Position numbers and translations under genes: made by a program. From a virus, in the IMG/VR virus record IMGVR_UViG_3300025697_000184, positions 1 through 20,285 of that record: DNA of 20,285 nucleotides, one strand, 5' to 3'. Below, piece after piece: positions 14,207 to 19,729 of this stretch (within the stretch, counting starts at the first letter, position 1; the number at the start of each line of letters is the position of its first letter). The notes beneath the pieces were generated by a model. The model was not told where the DNA came from. It ran no database searches and saw only the letters and a list, made by a program, of their open reading frames with translations.

Positions 14207-14280
14207 TGGACGGAGCAGGATTCGAACCTGCACCTCCCTGCATAATATACAGGACGTCCTCTCCAGTAGACTGTCCGCCC
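14207..14280 (-). tRNA. tRNA with unusual anticodon loop (apparent ATT)
   Basis: The acceptor stem GGGCGGA/TCCGTCC (one G-U), D-arm GTCT/GGAC, variable GAGGT and T-arm GCAGG-TTCGAAT-CCTGC are all regular. A73 is at 14207 and CCA is not encoded. The anticodon arm is odd. With CCTGT/GCAGG as stem, the loop is ATATTAT, placing T at 33 and ATT at 34-36 (Asn AAU), which bacteria do not normally use. One extra base lies between the D and anticodon stems. A 9-nt loop is the alternative. It may be a degenerate or specialised tRNA. Confidence 0.75.
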
Positions 14281-14442
14281 AATTGCCCCGTGCTAATTTG
14301 CCAATTTATTATTCCCTAAGAGCAGAGAGAGATGACTCTTTAATTGCGCCGAATAAACATTGCAACGGAGCAAGATGACGCACCATCTTCATTGAACATC
14401 AGAGTTCGCGCTCTCCTTTTTCTCTCCTCTTAAAAAACAATG
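14281..14442 (-). other. Spacer between the two tRNAs with small hairpins, no gene
   Basis: There are 162 nt with no credible ORF and no T-loop signature for a third tRNA. It holds two simple inverted repeats: AAGATG-GTGCGT-CATCTT (14372-14389) and AAGAG/CTCTT around 14318-14340. They may be tRNA-processing structures or the relic of a lost tRNA. Confidence 0.5.
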
Positions 14443-14516
14443 TTGCGGGAGTGGGACTCGAACCCACGACCTGTGATGTATGAAACCACCGCTCTAACCA
14501 ACTGAGCTATCCCGCT
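14443..14516 (-). tRNA. tRNA-Met (CAT)
   Basis: It has D-arm GCTC-AGTTGGTTA-GAGC, anticodon stem GTGGT/ATCAC with loop TTCATAC (anticodon CAT), variable AGGTC and T-arm GTGGG-TTCGAGT-CCCAC. The acceptor AGCGGGA/TCCCGCA pairs over six positions but leaves A1 opposite A72. Discriminator A73 is at 14443; CCA is not encoded. The anticodon arm lacks the three G-C pairs typical of initiators, so an elongator Met or a lysidine-type Ile (CAT) tRNA is likely. Confidence 0.88.
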
Positions 14517-14520
14517 TCAT

Positions 14521-14595
14521 AATTAGAATAACGAGCCATTATGCAACCGACTAATCGTCATCAGTCAGCCAATCTGCAATCTCATTATCCTAATT
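14521..14595 (-). ncRNA. 75-nt long hairpin RNA element before the tRNA genes
   Basis: In the minus-strand transcript AATTAGGATAATGAG (14595-14581) pairs with CTCGTTATTCTAATT (14535-14521) along all 15 positions, two of them G-U. On the plus strand those two positions would be A-C mismatches, so the fold is specific to the transcribed strand. The 45-nt interior holds a second stem, TGGCTGACT/AGTCGGTTG, again with several G-U pairs. No U-run follows. Five bases separate it from tRNA-Met. It is probably a processing signal, attenuator or small structured RNA. Confidence 0.6.
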
Positions 14596-14596
14596 A

Positions 14597-14725
14597 TTAA
14601 CTCCTCCCGTATTTTTTAAATCTCCTTAACCTGTTAGCTTTCACTACTGATATTTGTTCTGCAATCCAAGCCTTTGATATTTCGAACGGACTGAAGTATC
14701 GATGTTTATTTCTTTCCCTCTCCAT
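14597..14725 (-). CDS. Small basic protein overlapping the terS end, 42 aa
   Basis: From ATG 14725 the frame encodes 42 residues: MERERNKHRYFSPFEISKAW, then IAEQISVVKANRLRRFKKYG and RS. It overlaps the end of the terminase small subunit-like gene by 20 nt, in the usual style of this genome. The frame is open further upstream (to 14896), but that part lies inside the terS-like gene and reads as an unremarkable Lys/Arg-rich string. One amphipathic helix and a basic tail suggest nucleic-acid binding. I do not recognise a family, and the gene may not be expressed. Confidence 0.45.
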   Translation of the reverse strand: MERERNKHRYFSPFEISKAWIAEQISVVKANRLRRFKKYGRS

Positions 14726-15323
14726 CTTTAACCTCAACTCTCTCACTTTGTAGTTTAACTTCTGTCGTTTGCGCGCTTTTCTCTTGCTTATTAATTTGTT
14801 TGTTAGTACTGACATTTTTTCCTTGGTTATTTTTAATAATCCTGTTATGAATATTTTGTCGCAATCGTTCTTTAAGCTCTTTGCGTAAATCATCATCCTC
14901 TTCGTGAAACTCTCCGTCAGTAGCTCCTAGCTGGTCACTGTTCTCTACTTTTAATGTATCGCCAAATTCTGCTGGTCGTTTACTTTTTAAATAACTTAAT
15001 GAGAAATGTTTATCATTATCAAGTCCTTTTATTACTTCCTGCCTTGCTTTCAAAACTGGCTTTTCCCGTAACCTATCAAATTCTTCTTTTAGCTCCGGTT
15101 TATTTTCTATCCACTTATAATATGTTGATACACTAATCTTAGCATAATAACACGCCTCTTTGATAGTTCCGTCCATTGCAAATATTTGCATTAGCTTTCG
15201 TATCTTGTCATCAGTCATTTTTGTTAGCCCCTCGCTGATATGTTTCTTCCACAATTGTTTCTTGTGGGCCTTTTCCTCCTCCTTGGTTGGTCGGCCATGT
15301 GGGCGCTTTTTTATTTCTACCAT
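14706..15323 (-). CDS. terS: Probable terminase small subunit (HTH DNA-binding)
   Basis: A 205-residue protein. Residues 1-15 carry a basic AT-hook-like KKRPHGRPTKEE. Residues 38-76 form a homeodomain-like helix-turn-helix (MQIFAMDGTIKEACYYAKIS, then VSTYYKWIENKPEL). 'F.RLR.KPVL.ARQ.VIK.LD' (83-102) and 'YLK.K.P.EF' (111-120) follow, the standard pattern of HTH terminase small subunits that recognise pac or cos sites. The C-terminal part is charged and helical (DDDLRKELKERLRQNIHNRI), perhaps for oligomerisation or terL contact. A good Shine-Dalgarno sequence (AGAGGA, 7 nt) precedes the ATG. It lies upstream of terL, separated by the tRNAs and four genes. A non-packaging DNA-binding role cannot be excluded. 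Confidence 0.75.
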   Translation of the reverse strand: MVEIKKRPHGRPTKEEEKAHKKQLWKKHISEGLTKMTDDKIRKLMQIFAMDGTIKEACYYAKISVSTYYKWIENKPELKEEFDRLREKPVLKARQEVIKGLDNDKHFSLSYLKSKRPAEFGDTLKVENSDQLGATDGEFHEEDDDLRKELKERLRQNIHNRIIKNNQGKNVSTNKQINKQEKSAQTTEVKLQSERVEVKDGEGKK

Positions 15324-15684
15324 GTGATTTCCTCTCCATTTTTAATTACTGTTGTGTTCCCGGTGTATTCTAAATATCTTGTAACTATAGCCTATGCTCT
15401 TCTAAAATTTTCAAAGCTTTCAAAATTGACTTTTTCCGTAACCTATTCCGTAACCTATCAAATTCTTCTTTTAGCTCCGGTTTATTTTCTATCCACTTAT
15501 AATTATTTTCTATCCACTTATAATATGTTGATACACTAATCTTAGCATAATAACACGCCTCTTTGATAGTTCCGTCCATTGCAAGTATTTGCATTAGCTT
15601 TCGTATCTTGTCATCAGTCATTGTTGGTCGGCCATGTGGGCGCTTTTTTATTTCTACCATATGATTTCCTCTCCATTTTTAATT
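15046..15684 (-). repeat. Tandem duplication covering the start of the terS-like gene
   Basis: Segment 15046-15347 (302 nt) and segment 15416-15684 (269 nt) are copies. The upstream copy differs by a 66-nt deletion, a 21-nt tandem insertion (15482-15502 repeated at 15503-15523), a 12-nt tandem insertion (15434-15445 repeated at 15446-15457) and about five base changes, all transitions. The arithmetic fits exactly: 302-66+33=269. The unit includes the last codons of the secreted-protein gene and the shared ribosome-binding site. All indels are multiples of three. Confidence 0.95.
15385..15660 (-). CDS. Shortened duplicate of the terS-like protein, 91 aa
   Basis: A 91-residue protein. Residues 1-13 (MVEIKKRPHGRPT) are identical to the full-length neighbour; 22 residues are then missing, and the HTH follows (IRKLMQILAMDGTIKEACYY, AKISVSTYYKWIEN). 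A seven-residue repeat (NYKWIEN) falls at the end of the recognition helix, and a four-residue repeat (NRLR) further on. The C-terminus (KKSILKALKILEEHRL) diverges and lacks the oligomerisation/terL region. The ribosome-binding site is intact and lies inside the end of the secreted-protein gene; the two frames overlap by 7 nt. It could be a decaying copy. The in-frame indels suggest it is still translated, perhaps as a DNA-binding competitor or partner of the full-length protein. Confidence 0.7.
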   Translation of the reverse strand: MVEIKKRPHGRPTMTDDKIRKLMQILAMDGTIKEACYYAKISVSTYYKWIENNYKWIENKPELKEEFDRLRNRLRKKSILKALKILEEHRL

Positions 15685-16463
15685 GTTATATTATCCTCAA
15701 TCCCTTGGCATTTAAAATTAATGACATGAGTTCCTACTGTTTTGAATTCGTACTTGTACGGATAGTATGATACGACTTTTCCGTCTACCTTGGTTACAGC
15801 TCCAATTCCCTGAGTATCTTTTCCTGTTCCCTTAATCATTTTATTCTGATTTTTGTCTGTCGCCGTAACGTGGACGTTATGCCTCAGTGTAGCGTTCCCC
15901 TCGTCATTCCGGCATACCGCTCCTAAAACAATACTGTTCTGGTCTGTTGGCTCTACACTGCCCTCCTTGAGTGTCCCGTCTGGGTTAACTTGATAATCGT
16001 TAGCTTTATAAACTTTGCTAGTTTTTAATTTTATAATCTGTATACTCTTCATAGATATTTCCTCGTTAGTATTTAATGGTGGCTGAATAATTGGCTCTGT
16101 AATAATCGGTTCTTTTATTGTTGGGATGCTTACTGTCGGCTCTAGAATTATAACCGGTGCAATTACTGGCTCGGTTATTTCTGGCACACTACCAGCATAT
16201 AATTTTTCTTCTAGAATTTCAAGTAAATCCTCGTTAGTTATTCCGAGTGAGTATTTGCGTAAAATTTCCCATGCATCCTGTGGCGTTGCCATGTGTATGC
16301 GAGTACCTTGCGGAGTTATTAGCCATGCCTCTCCTCGGCTTTCTACTTGTAGTAAAATTCGGTATTCTAATCGATCAGCGAGTGAGGCTGATGAACGCAC
16401 GTTTATCGGTATTAGTAAGATTGCTATTAATGCTAAAATTGTTAATAACTGTTTTTTAAACAT
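15654..16463 (-). CDS. Secreted protein with CPR-like 'LLQVExxGEAW' domain and beta-sandwich end
   Basis: A 269-residue protein. Residues 1-22 (MFKKQLLTILALIAILLIPI) are a signal peptide or membrane anchor, with likely cleavage near RSSA-S (24-27). Residues 33-83 (YRILLQVESRGEAWLITPQG, then AWEILRKYSLGITNEDLLEI) form a small domain that I recognise as widespread in exported proteins of Patescibacteria, usually as 'ILLQVE..GEAWY..P....RY.L..P.DA...MR..GLGI.N..L'. Residues 95-130 are an extended Pro/Ile-Glu-Pro linker. Residues 140-269 are beta-rich with Cys in AVCRNDEG and FKCQGIED, perhaps an Ig-like domain with a disulphide. It probably sits on the host surface and could alter adsorption or exclude other phages. 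It lacks a Shine-Dalgarno sequence. Confidence 0.75.
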   Translation of the reverse strand: MFKKQLLTILALIAILLIPINVRSSASLADRLEYRILLQVESRGEAWLITPQGTRIHMATPQDAWEILRKYSLGITNEDLLEILEEKLYAGSVPEITEPVIAPVIILEPTVSIPTIKEPIITEPIIQPPLNTNEEISMKSIQIIKLKTSKVYKANDYQVNPDGTLKEGSVEPTDQNSIVLGAVCRNDEGNATLRHNVHVTATDKNQNKMIKGTGKDTQGIGAVTKVDGKVVSYYPYKYEFKTVGTHVINFKCQGIEDNITIKNGEEIIW

Positions 16464-16522
16464 AATTTTTTATTAATAATAAATCACTTATCAATGCCCG
16501 CAGTACGAGCATTGGAAATAAT

Positions 16523-17104
16523 CTATGCTAAGTGTTTACCCTCTACGCCACGTTTTTCTCTGTTCTTTGTTCTTTCGTTAAGCCACATCAATGCTTCCTC
16601 CATTTTAATAATTGCATTTTTATTTTCTCTACAAGTAAAACGAGAGTTTAAATTTTTCAGCCTTTCGATAGATATCTTTAACATTTCTTCGAGAGTTGTA
16701 CCGTTATCATAAGAACCGTCATCGTTTAATTTATAGAAAGTTACTTTTTGAAATTTCTGAGTTCCCTCTTTATCTTCGGGACTAGAAAAATCTCGCTTGA
16801 ATTGCATTAAAGCATATTCATTTACTTCTTCTGTTTTTTTTGGCTCTACCATTTGTTTATGATTATTAAATAAACTAATAAATTTGTCTGCTTCCATACG
16901 ATCGTTCTCTTTTTCTTCTTCATCTAATTCTGTGTAAGGAGTGTTCATTTGTCTTTTTAAAGCTAAATAATAGTTTAAATTAATTATTTTTCCTCCTCCA
17001 TCTTTATCTCTACATTGACTAAACAAATATTTCATCCACCCAGACCATTGCTCATGGCAAAGTGAAGCCAATCTCTCTCTATAAATTTTTTCAACTTCTG
17101 TCAT
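16523..17104 (-). CDS. RyR-like domain fused to Acb2/Tad1-type helical hairpin; possible anti-defence protein
   Basis: A 193-residue protein. Residues 5-80 (RERLASLCHEQWSGWMKYLF, then KRQMNTPYTELDEEEKENDR and EADKFISLF) show the 'A...H..W..W ... PY.EL.E.EK..DR' signature of prokaryotic RyR-type domains. Residues 117-193 have TTLEEMLKISIERLKNL, RFTCRENKNAIIKMEEALMW and LNERTKNREKRGVEGKH. The 'RE...AI.K.EEA.MWLN' helix pair matches the Acb2/Tad1 hairpin family, whose members bind cyclic oligonucleotides or gcADPR and block CBASS or Thoeris signalling. The functional call is inference: the hairpin is also found in phage proteins with no tested role. ATG 17104 (4 nt after groEL, with AGGGA upstream) is preferred over TTG 17122. 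Confidence 0.65.
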   Translation of the reverse strand: MTEVEKIYRERLASLCHEQWSGWMKYLFSQCRDKDGGGKIINLNYYLALKRQMNTPYTELDEEEKENDRMEADKFISLFNNHKQMVEPKKTEEVNEYALMQFKRDFSSPEDKEGTQKFQKVTFYKLNDDGSYDNGTTLEEMLKISIERLKNLNSRFTCRENKNAIIKMEEALMWLNERTKNREKRGVEGKHLA

Positions 17105-17108
17105 ATAT

Positions 17109-18632
17109 TTATTCCCTAACAATTGGCGGTTTCTTCTCTGCCTCTACTAACATGCCACAGCTAGTTACTAATACTGAGGCGATTGATACTGCGCTCTCAA
17201 CTCCTGCTAAAAGCGTTTCTGATGGGTCTATAACGCCAACCTCCATGTATCCTCCTATTTTTCCTGTAACAACGTTCTCAGCTGAGTTGGGCTCTAATTC
17301 TATCTCATCTAATCCCATGTTATCCCTTAATTGTCTTGCTGGATATTGTAATGCCTCATTTAAAAGCTGGCTACTTGTATTAATTCTAGCTAAAGCAAGT
17401 CCTGCTCCACAAACTACTCCGCTGTTGTAAGCCGCCTTTACTGAATTAACCACATCCTCAACTTTATATTTCAACGCTTTCAGTTCATTTTCAGTAGGTG
17501 CGCCTACTTTAATTACAGCGACCTTATTCGTAAACATTGATAATCGTTTTTCTAATTCCTTTTTGATTCTCTCGCTCTCTTCTTCCTGGATATTTTTTCT
17601 CAATGCAAATATTGCAGTATCAATTGACTCTTTATCTCCTTTAGGGTCTACAACTATTGACTCGTCCCGGCGACAGATAAATTTTGCTGCCCGGCCTAAA
17701 TCAGATATTTCTACATTCTCTAGCTTATCGCCTTTTGCCTCGCTAAACATTTTAGCGCCAGTTAGCATTGCTAAATCCTCTAGCCATATTTTATTATTCT
17801 CTCCCTTTGGCGCGTTCACTGCTACTATCAAAAATTTTCCTTGCATCTTATTAATAATAATAGTTGATAGAGCTGACTGTTCTACTCCCTCGGCAATAAT
17901 AACCAATTCTTTTTTATTGTCCTTTGACATTTTCTCCATTAACTTTATAACATCATTGACCTCTGTCATCCGGTAATCAGTTATTAAAATATAAGGCTTT
18001 TCTAAAACAGTTTCCATTCGCTCCGGATTGATTATCATGTACGGACTGATGTATCCGTTTTCTACTTTGATACCGTCAGTCATCTCTGTTGTCGTTTGCA
18101 TTGTTGGTGACCTGTCAATGGTTATCACCCCGTCTTTTCCTATTTTGCTGTAGAGCTCGGCAATCATCTCGGCAATTTTTTCGTTATCAAATGACACCAT
18201 GGCCACTTTTTTTAAATCTTCCTTACTTTCAATCGGAGTAGTCATTTCTTTAATCTGTTTTTTGACATCTTCTAATCCAGCCACTAATTCTTTTTCTACT
18301 TTTCTGCCATCTCGTTTTCTATGAGATACCTGGTCAATAATTGCCTGTAGCATAATTAGTGAGCTGGTAGTTCCATCACCAACTCTGTCATTCGTTCTAA
18401 CCGCTACCTCTCTTATAACTTGAACGATTGCATTCTCGGCTGGGTCTGGTAGTTCAAAGTCACGCGCTATTTGTACGCCGTCATCAACTATCATTCTGTA
18501 TGGAATTTTAGAAATAACTACTTTGTTATTTGCTGGACCATAAGTCGGTTTAATAAAATCAACCATCTGATCAACTGCTGACTTTATAGTTTCAAATGTT
18601 TTGTCCTTAACGATTTTTACTTCTGTACTCAT
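17109..18632 (-). CDS. groEL: Phage GroEL-type chaperonin
   Basis: A 507-residue protein; bacterial GroEL has about 540. ATP site: YGPANNKVV (31-39), DDGVQIARDFEL (Asp51, equivalent to E. coli Asp52), GDGTTSS (85-91, Asp86 equivalent to Asp87) and KVEDVV (Asp393 equivalent to the catalytic Asp398), then SGVVCGAGLAL (404-414). The apical domain has VENGYISPYMIINPE and LVIIAEGVEQSALSTIIINK, but APKGENNK replaces the usual APGFGDRR. The C-terminal GGM-rich tail is missing. The active-site set is complete, so it is probably a working ATPase. Phage chaperonins such as those of phages EL and OBP fold phage proteins. Here it likely serves capsid or other virion proteins together with the GroES two genes upstream. 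Confidence 0.92.
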   Translation of the reverse strand: MSTEVKIVKDKTFETIKSAVDQMVDFIKPTYGPANNKVVISKIPYRMIVDDGVQIARDFELPDPAENAIVQVIREVAVRTNDRVGDGTTSSLIMLQAIIDQVSHRKRDGRKVEKELVAGLEDVKKQIKEMTTPIESKEDLKKVAMVSFDNEKIAEMIAELYSKIGKDGVITIDRSPTMQTTTEMTDGIKVENGYISPYMIINPERMETVLEKPYILITDYRMTEVNDVIKLMEKMSKDNKKELVIIAEGVEQSALSTIIINKMQGKFLIVAVNAPKGENNKIWLEDLAMLTGAKMFSEAKGDKLENVEISDLGRAAKFICRRDESIVVDPKGDKESIDTAIFALRKNIQEEESERIKKELEKRLSMFTNKVAVIKVGAPTENELKALKYKVEDVVNSVKAAYNSGVVCGAGLALARINTSSQLLNEALQYPARQLRDNMGLDEIELEPNSAENVVTGKIGGYMEVGVIDPSETLLAGVESAVSIASVLVTSCGMLVEAEKKPPIVRE

Positions 18633-18643
18633 AATGAATTTTG

Positions 18644-18904
18644 TTAAATATTAATTATACATTTTTCCGGGTGGTAAACTTTATTATAAATCCTTTTTGT
18701 CGCTCCACCACGCTGACAAAAATTGCGGACGTGGGCTTTTAGATATTCAACATTATCTACTCGCCCTTTGTATCCTTTGTTAAATCTAAATTTTTTATTG
18801 CAAATATTGCACCGCTCCCACTTGTATTTCTTGTTCTGATTTATTATGTGTAAATCGTGAGGGATGCCTCGGTATTTGCAACCTAGTTCGTCTGTATATC
18901 TCAT
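18644..18904 (-). CDS. Small zinc-ribbon protein between groES and groEL, 86 aa
   Basis: An 86-residue protein. From ATG 18904 it reads MRYTDELGCKYRGIPHDLHI, with Cys9 and then CNICNKKFRFNKGYKGRVDN (about 32-51), EYLKAHVRNFCQRGGATKRI (53-72) and YNKVYHPEKC. The Cys pairs and His residues (C-x2-C, HVRNFC, HPEKC) suggest one or two zinc sites, and the chain is basic overall. I recall 'NKGYKGR+DN.EYL+AH.RNFCQ..G.TKR.Y...Y.P' from phage genomes, without known function. The TTG at 18916 would overlap groES; the ATG one base after its TAA fits the local junction pattern. Its place inside the chaperonin pair may mean co-expression or function with it. Confidence 0.75.
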   Translation of the reverse strand: MRYTDELGCKYRGIPHDLHIINQNKKYKWERCNICNKKFRFNKGYKGRVDNVEYLKAHVRNFCQRGGATKRIYNKVYHPEKCIINI

Positions 18905-18905
18905 A

Positions 18906-19190
18906 TTATTCCTCAATTAACGCTAATACGTCATCATCAAATAATAAAACATAATCCACTTCCTCATCGCTCTCTTTAAGACTGATTTGCTCCCCGGCAA
19001 ATGCTCCGTAAATAACACGGTCATCTTTTTTAATATCGTCAATTCCCTCGCCGACTTCAATGACTGTACCCATAGCTTTTGACTCTTGCTCTACATCGTC
19101 CGGCGTGATAATCCCACTGTCGCTTACACGAGATTTTTCATCGTCCGGCTTTACTAAAACTTGTTTTTTTCTTGGTTTGATTTTAATCAT
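18906..19190 (-). CDS. groES: Phage GroES-like co-chaperonin
   Basis: A 94-residue protein, close to the 95-97 of GroES. IKPRKKQVLVKPDDEKS (4-20) is the first strand. Residues 17-34 (DEKSRVSDSGIITPDDVEQE) form the mobile loop, with GIITP in place of the GroES hydrophobic tripeptide (IVL). The core beta-barrel follows: KAMGTVIEVGEGIDDIKKDD and RVIYGAFAGEQI. The final LLFDDDVLALIEE matches the GroES end strand. It forms the lid of the chaperonin chamber. It lies 2 nt after the membrane-protein gene and shares the transcript with groEL. The loop suggests it fits its own GroEL rather than being a host remnant; this is inference. Confidence 0.9.
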   Translation of the reverse strand: MIKIKPRKKQVLVKPDDEKSRVSDSGIITPDDVEQESKAMGTVIEVGEGIDDIKKDDRVIYGAFAGEQISLKESDEEVDYVLLFDDDVLALIEE

Positions 19191-19192
19191 AT

Positions 19193-19438
19193 TTATTGTA
19201 AGTCAGATAATTTAGTATCCTTGCCCTCGCTTTTATTGCGCGAGATTATTTTCGCTCTAGTTTCGTCCTCGTCCGATGGGGGAATGTATATAAATCCCTT
19301 AGGACGAGGACTCTTATTGTCTACGGCAGTTTGCACCGACTCAATTCGCTTTTCGATTACTCGGCGAAAATAAGTTAGCGTGGTGATTATTATTAACGCT
19401 ATGAGTAATCCTGTAATTGTTCCTAGTGCAAACATCAT
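19193..19438 (-). CDS. Small membrane-anchored protein, 81 aa
   Basis: From ATG 19438 it reads MMFALGTITGLLIALIIITT, a strong membrane segment (residues 2-23), then a basic stretch (YFRRVIEKRIESVQ) and a polar tail with PRPKGFIYIPPSDEDETRAK. The predicted topology is N-out or a signal anchor with a cytoplasmic basic tail of about 58 residues. A start at 19528 would overlap the previous gene by 89 nt and put 30 basic residues before the helix. The ATG one base after the previous stop is preferred. The function is unknown; small inner-membrane phage proteins often act in superinfection exclusion or lysis control, which cannot be shown here. Confidence 0.7.
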   Translation of the reverse strand: MMFALGTITGLLIALIIITTLTYFRRVIEKRIESVQTAVDNKSPRPKGFIYIPPSDEDETRAKIISRNKSEGKDTKLSDLQ

Positions 19439-19439
19439 A

Positions 19440-19703
19440 TTAAGCCTCCGATAATGCTTCGTCTTTTTTAACTTCTTCTGCTCCCGGTTTAGCTCCCTCA
19501 GCTTGCTTTTTAATTTCCTCAGCGTCAAATAATTGAGGCATCGCTACTGTTCGTCCGTCTGGAGTAAAAGCTGGCTTTGCTCCTAGCACGAGGTTATATT
19601 TTCCTAGTAACGTTTTCAATTCTTCGTTGAATTGATTTACCCTTAGATTTAACTTGTCTTGTTTAATTTGCTCTGGTGTTTTTTCCTCTTTTGGCTCTGC
19701 CAT
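19440..19703 (-). CDS. Small helical hypothetical protein, first gene of the chaperonin operon, 87 aa
   Basis: An 87-residue charged protein. Residues 8-40 are helical (KTPEQIKQDKLNLRVNQFNE, ELKTLLGKYNLVLGA). A short beta-type segment AFTPDGRTVAMPQLFD follows (45-60), and then an Ala/Glu/Lys-rich acidic tail. 'NQFN.ELK.LL.KY...L.A...F.PDGR......P' resembles short proteins common in phage genomes; no activity is known to me. It is preceded by an extended -10 promoter whose transcript would have a leader of only about 20 nt. Confidence 0.7.
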   Translation of the reverse strand: MAEPKEEKTPEQIKQDKLNLRVNQFNEELKTLLGKYNLVLGAKPAFTPDGRTVAMPQLFDAEEIKKQAEGAKPGAEEVKKDEALSEA

Positions 19704-19729
19704 AAAAATTGTTATTAATTTATAATTAT

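Noticed and set aside
14186-14233. Upstream extension of the kinase gene to 14233
   Set aside because: It would translate part of the tRNA gene at 14207-14280. ATG 14185 directly precedes the P-loop strand and fits the family.
14281-14442. Third tRNA between the two tRNA genes
   Set aside because: No TTCRANY T-loop or full cloverleaf could be drawn; only simple hairpins are visible.
14726-14896. Longer version of the small basic ORF after terS (start 14896)
   Set aside because: This part lies fully inside the terS-like coding region and looks like an out-of-frame shadow; only the part beyond terS is plausible.
15385-15660. Short terS copy as an assembly artefact
   Set aside because: The copies differ by several point changes and three indels, so a simple assembler duplication is unlikely, though reads would settle it.
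19439-19528. N-terminal extension of the membrane protein (start 19528)
   Set aside because: It overlaps the preceding gene by 89 nt, while an ATG one base after that gene's stop starts right at the membrane helix.
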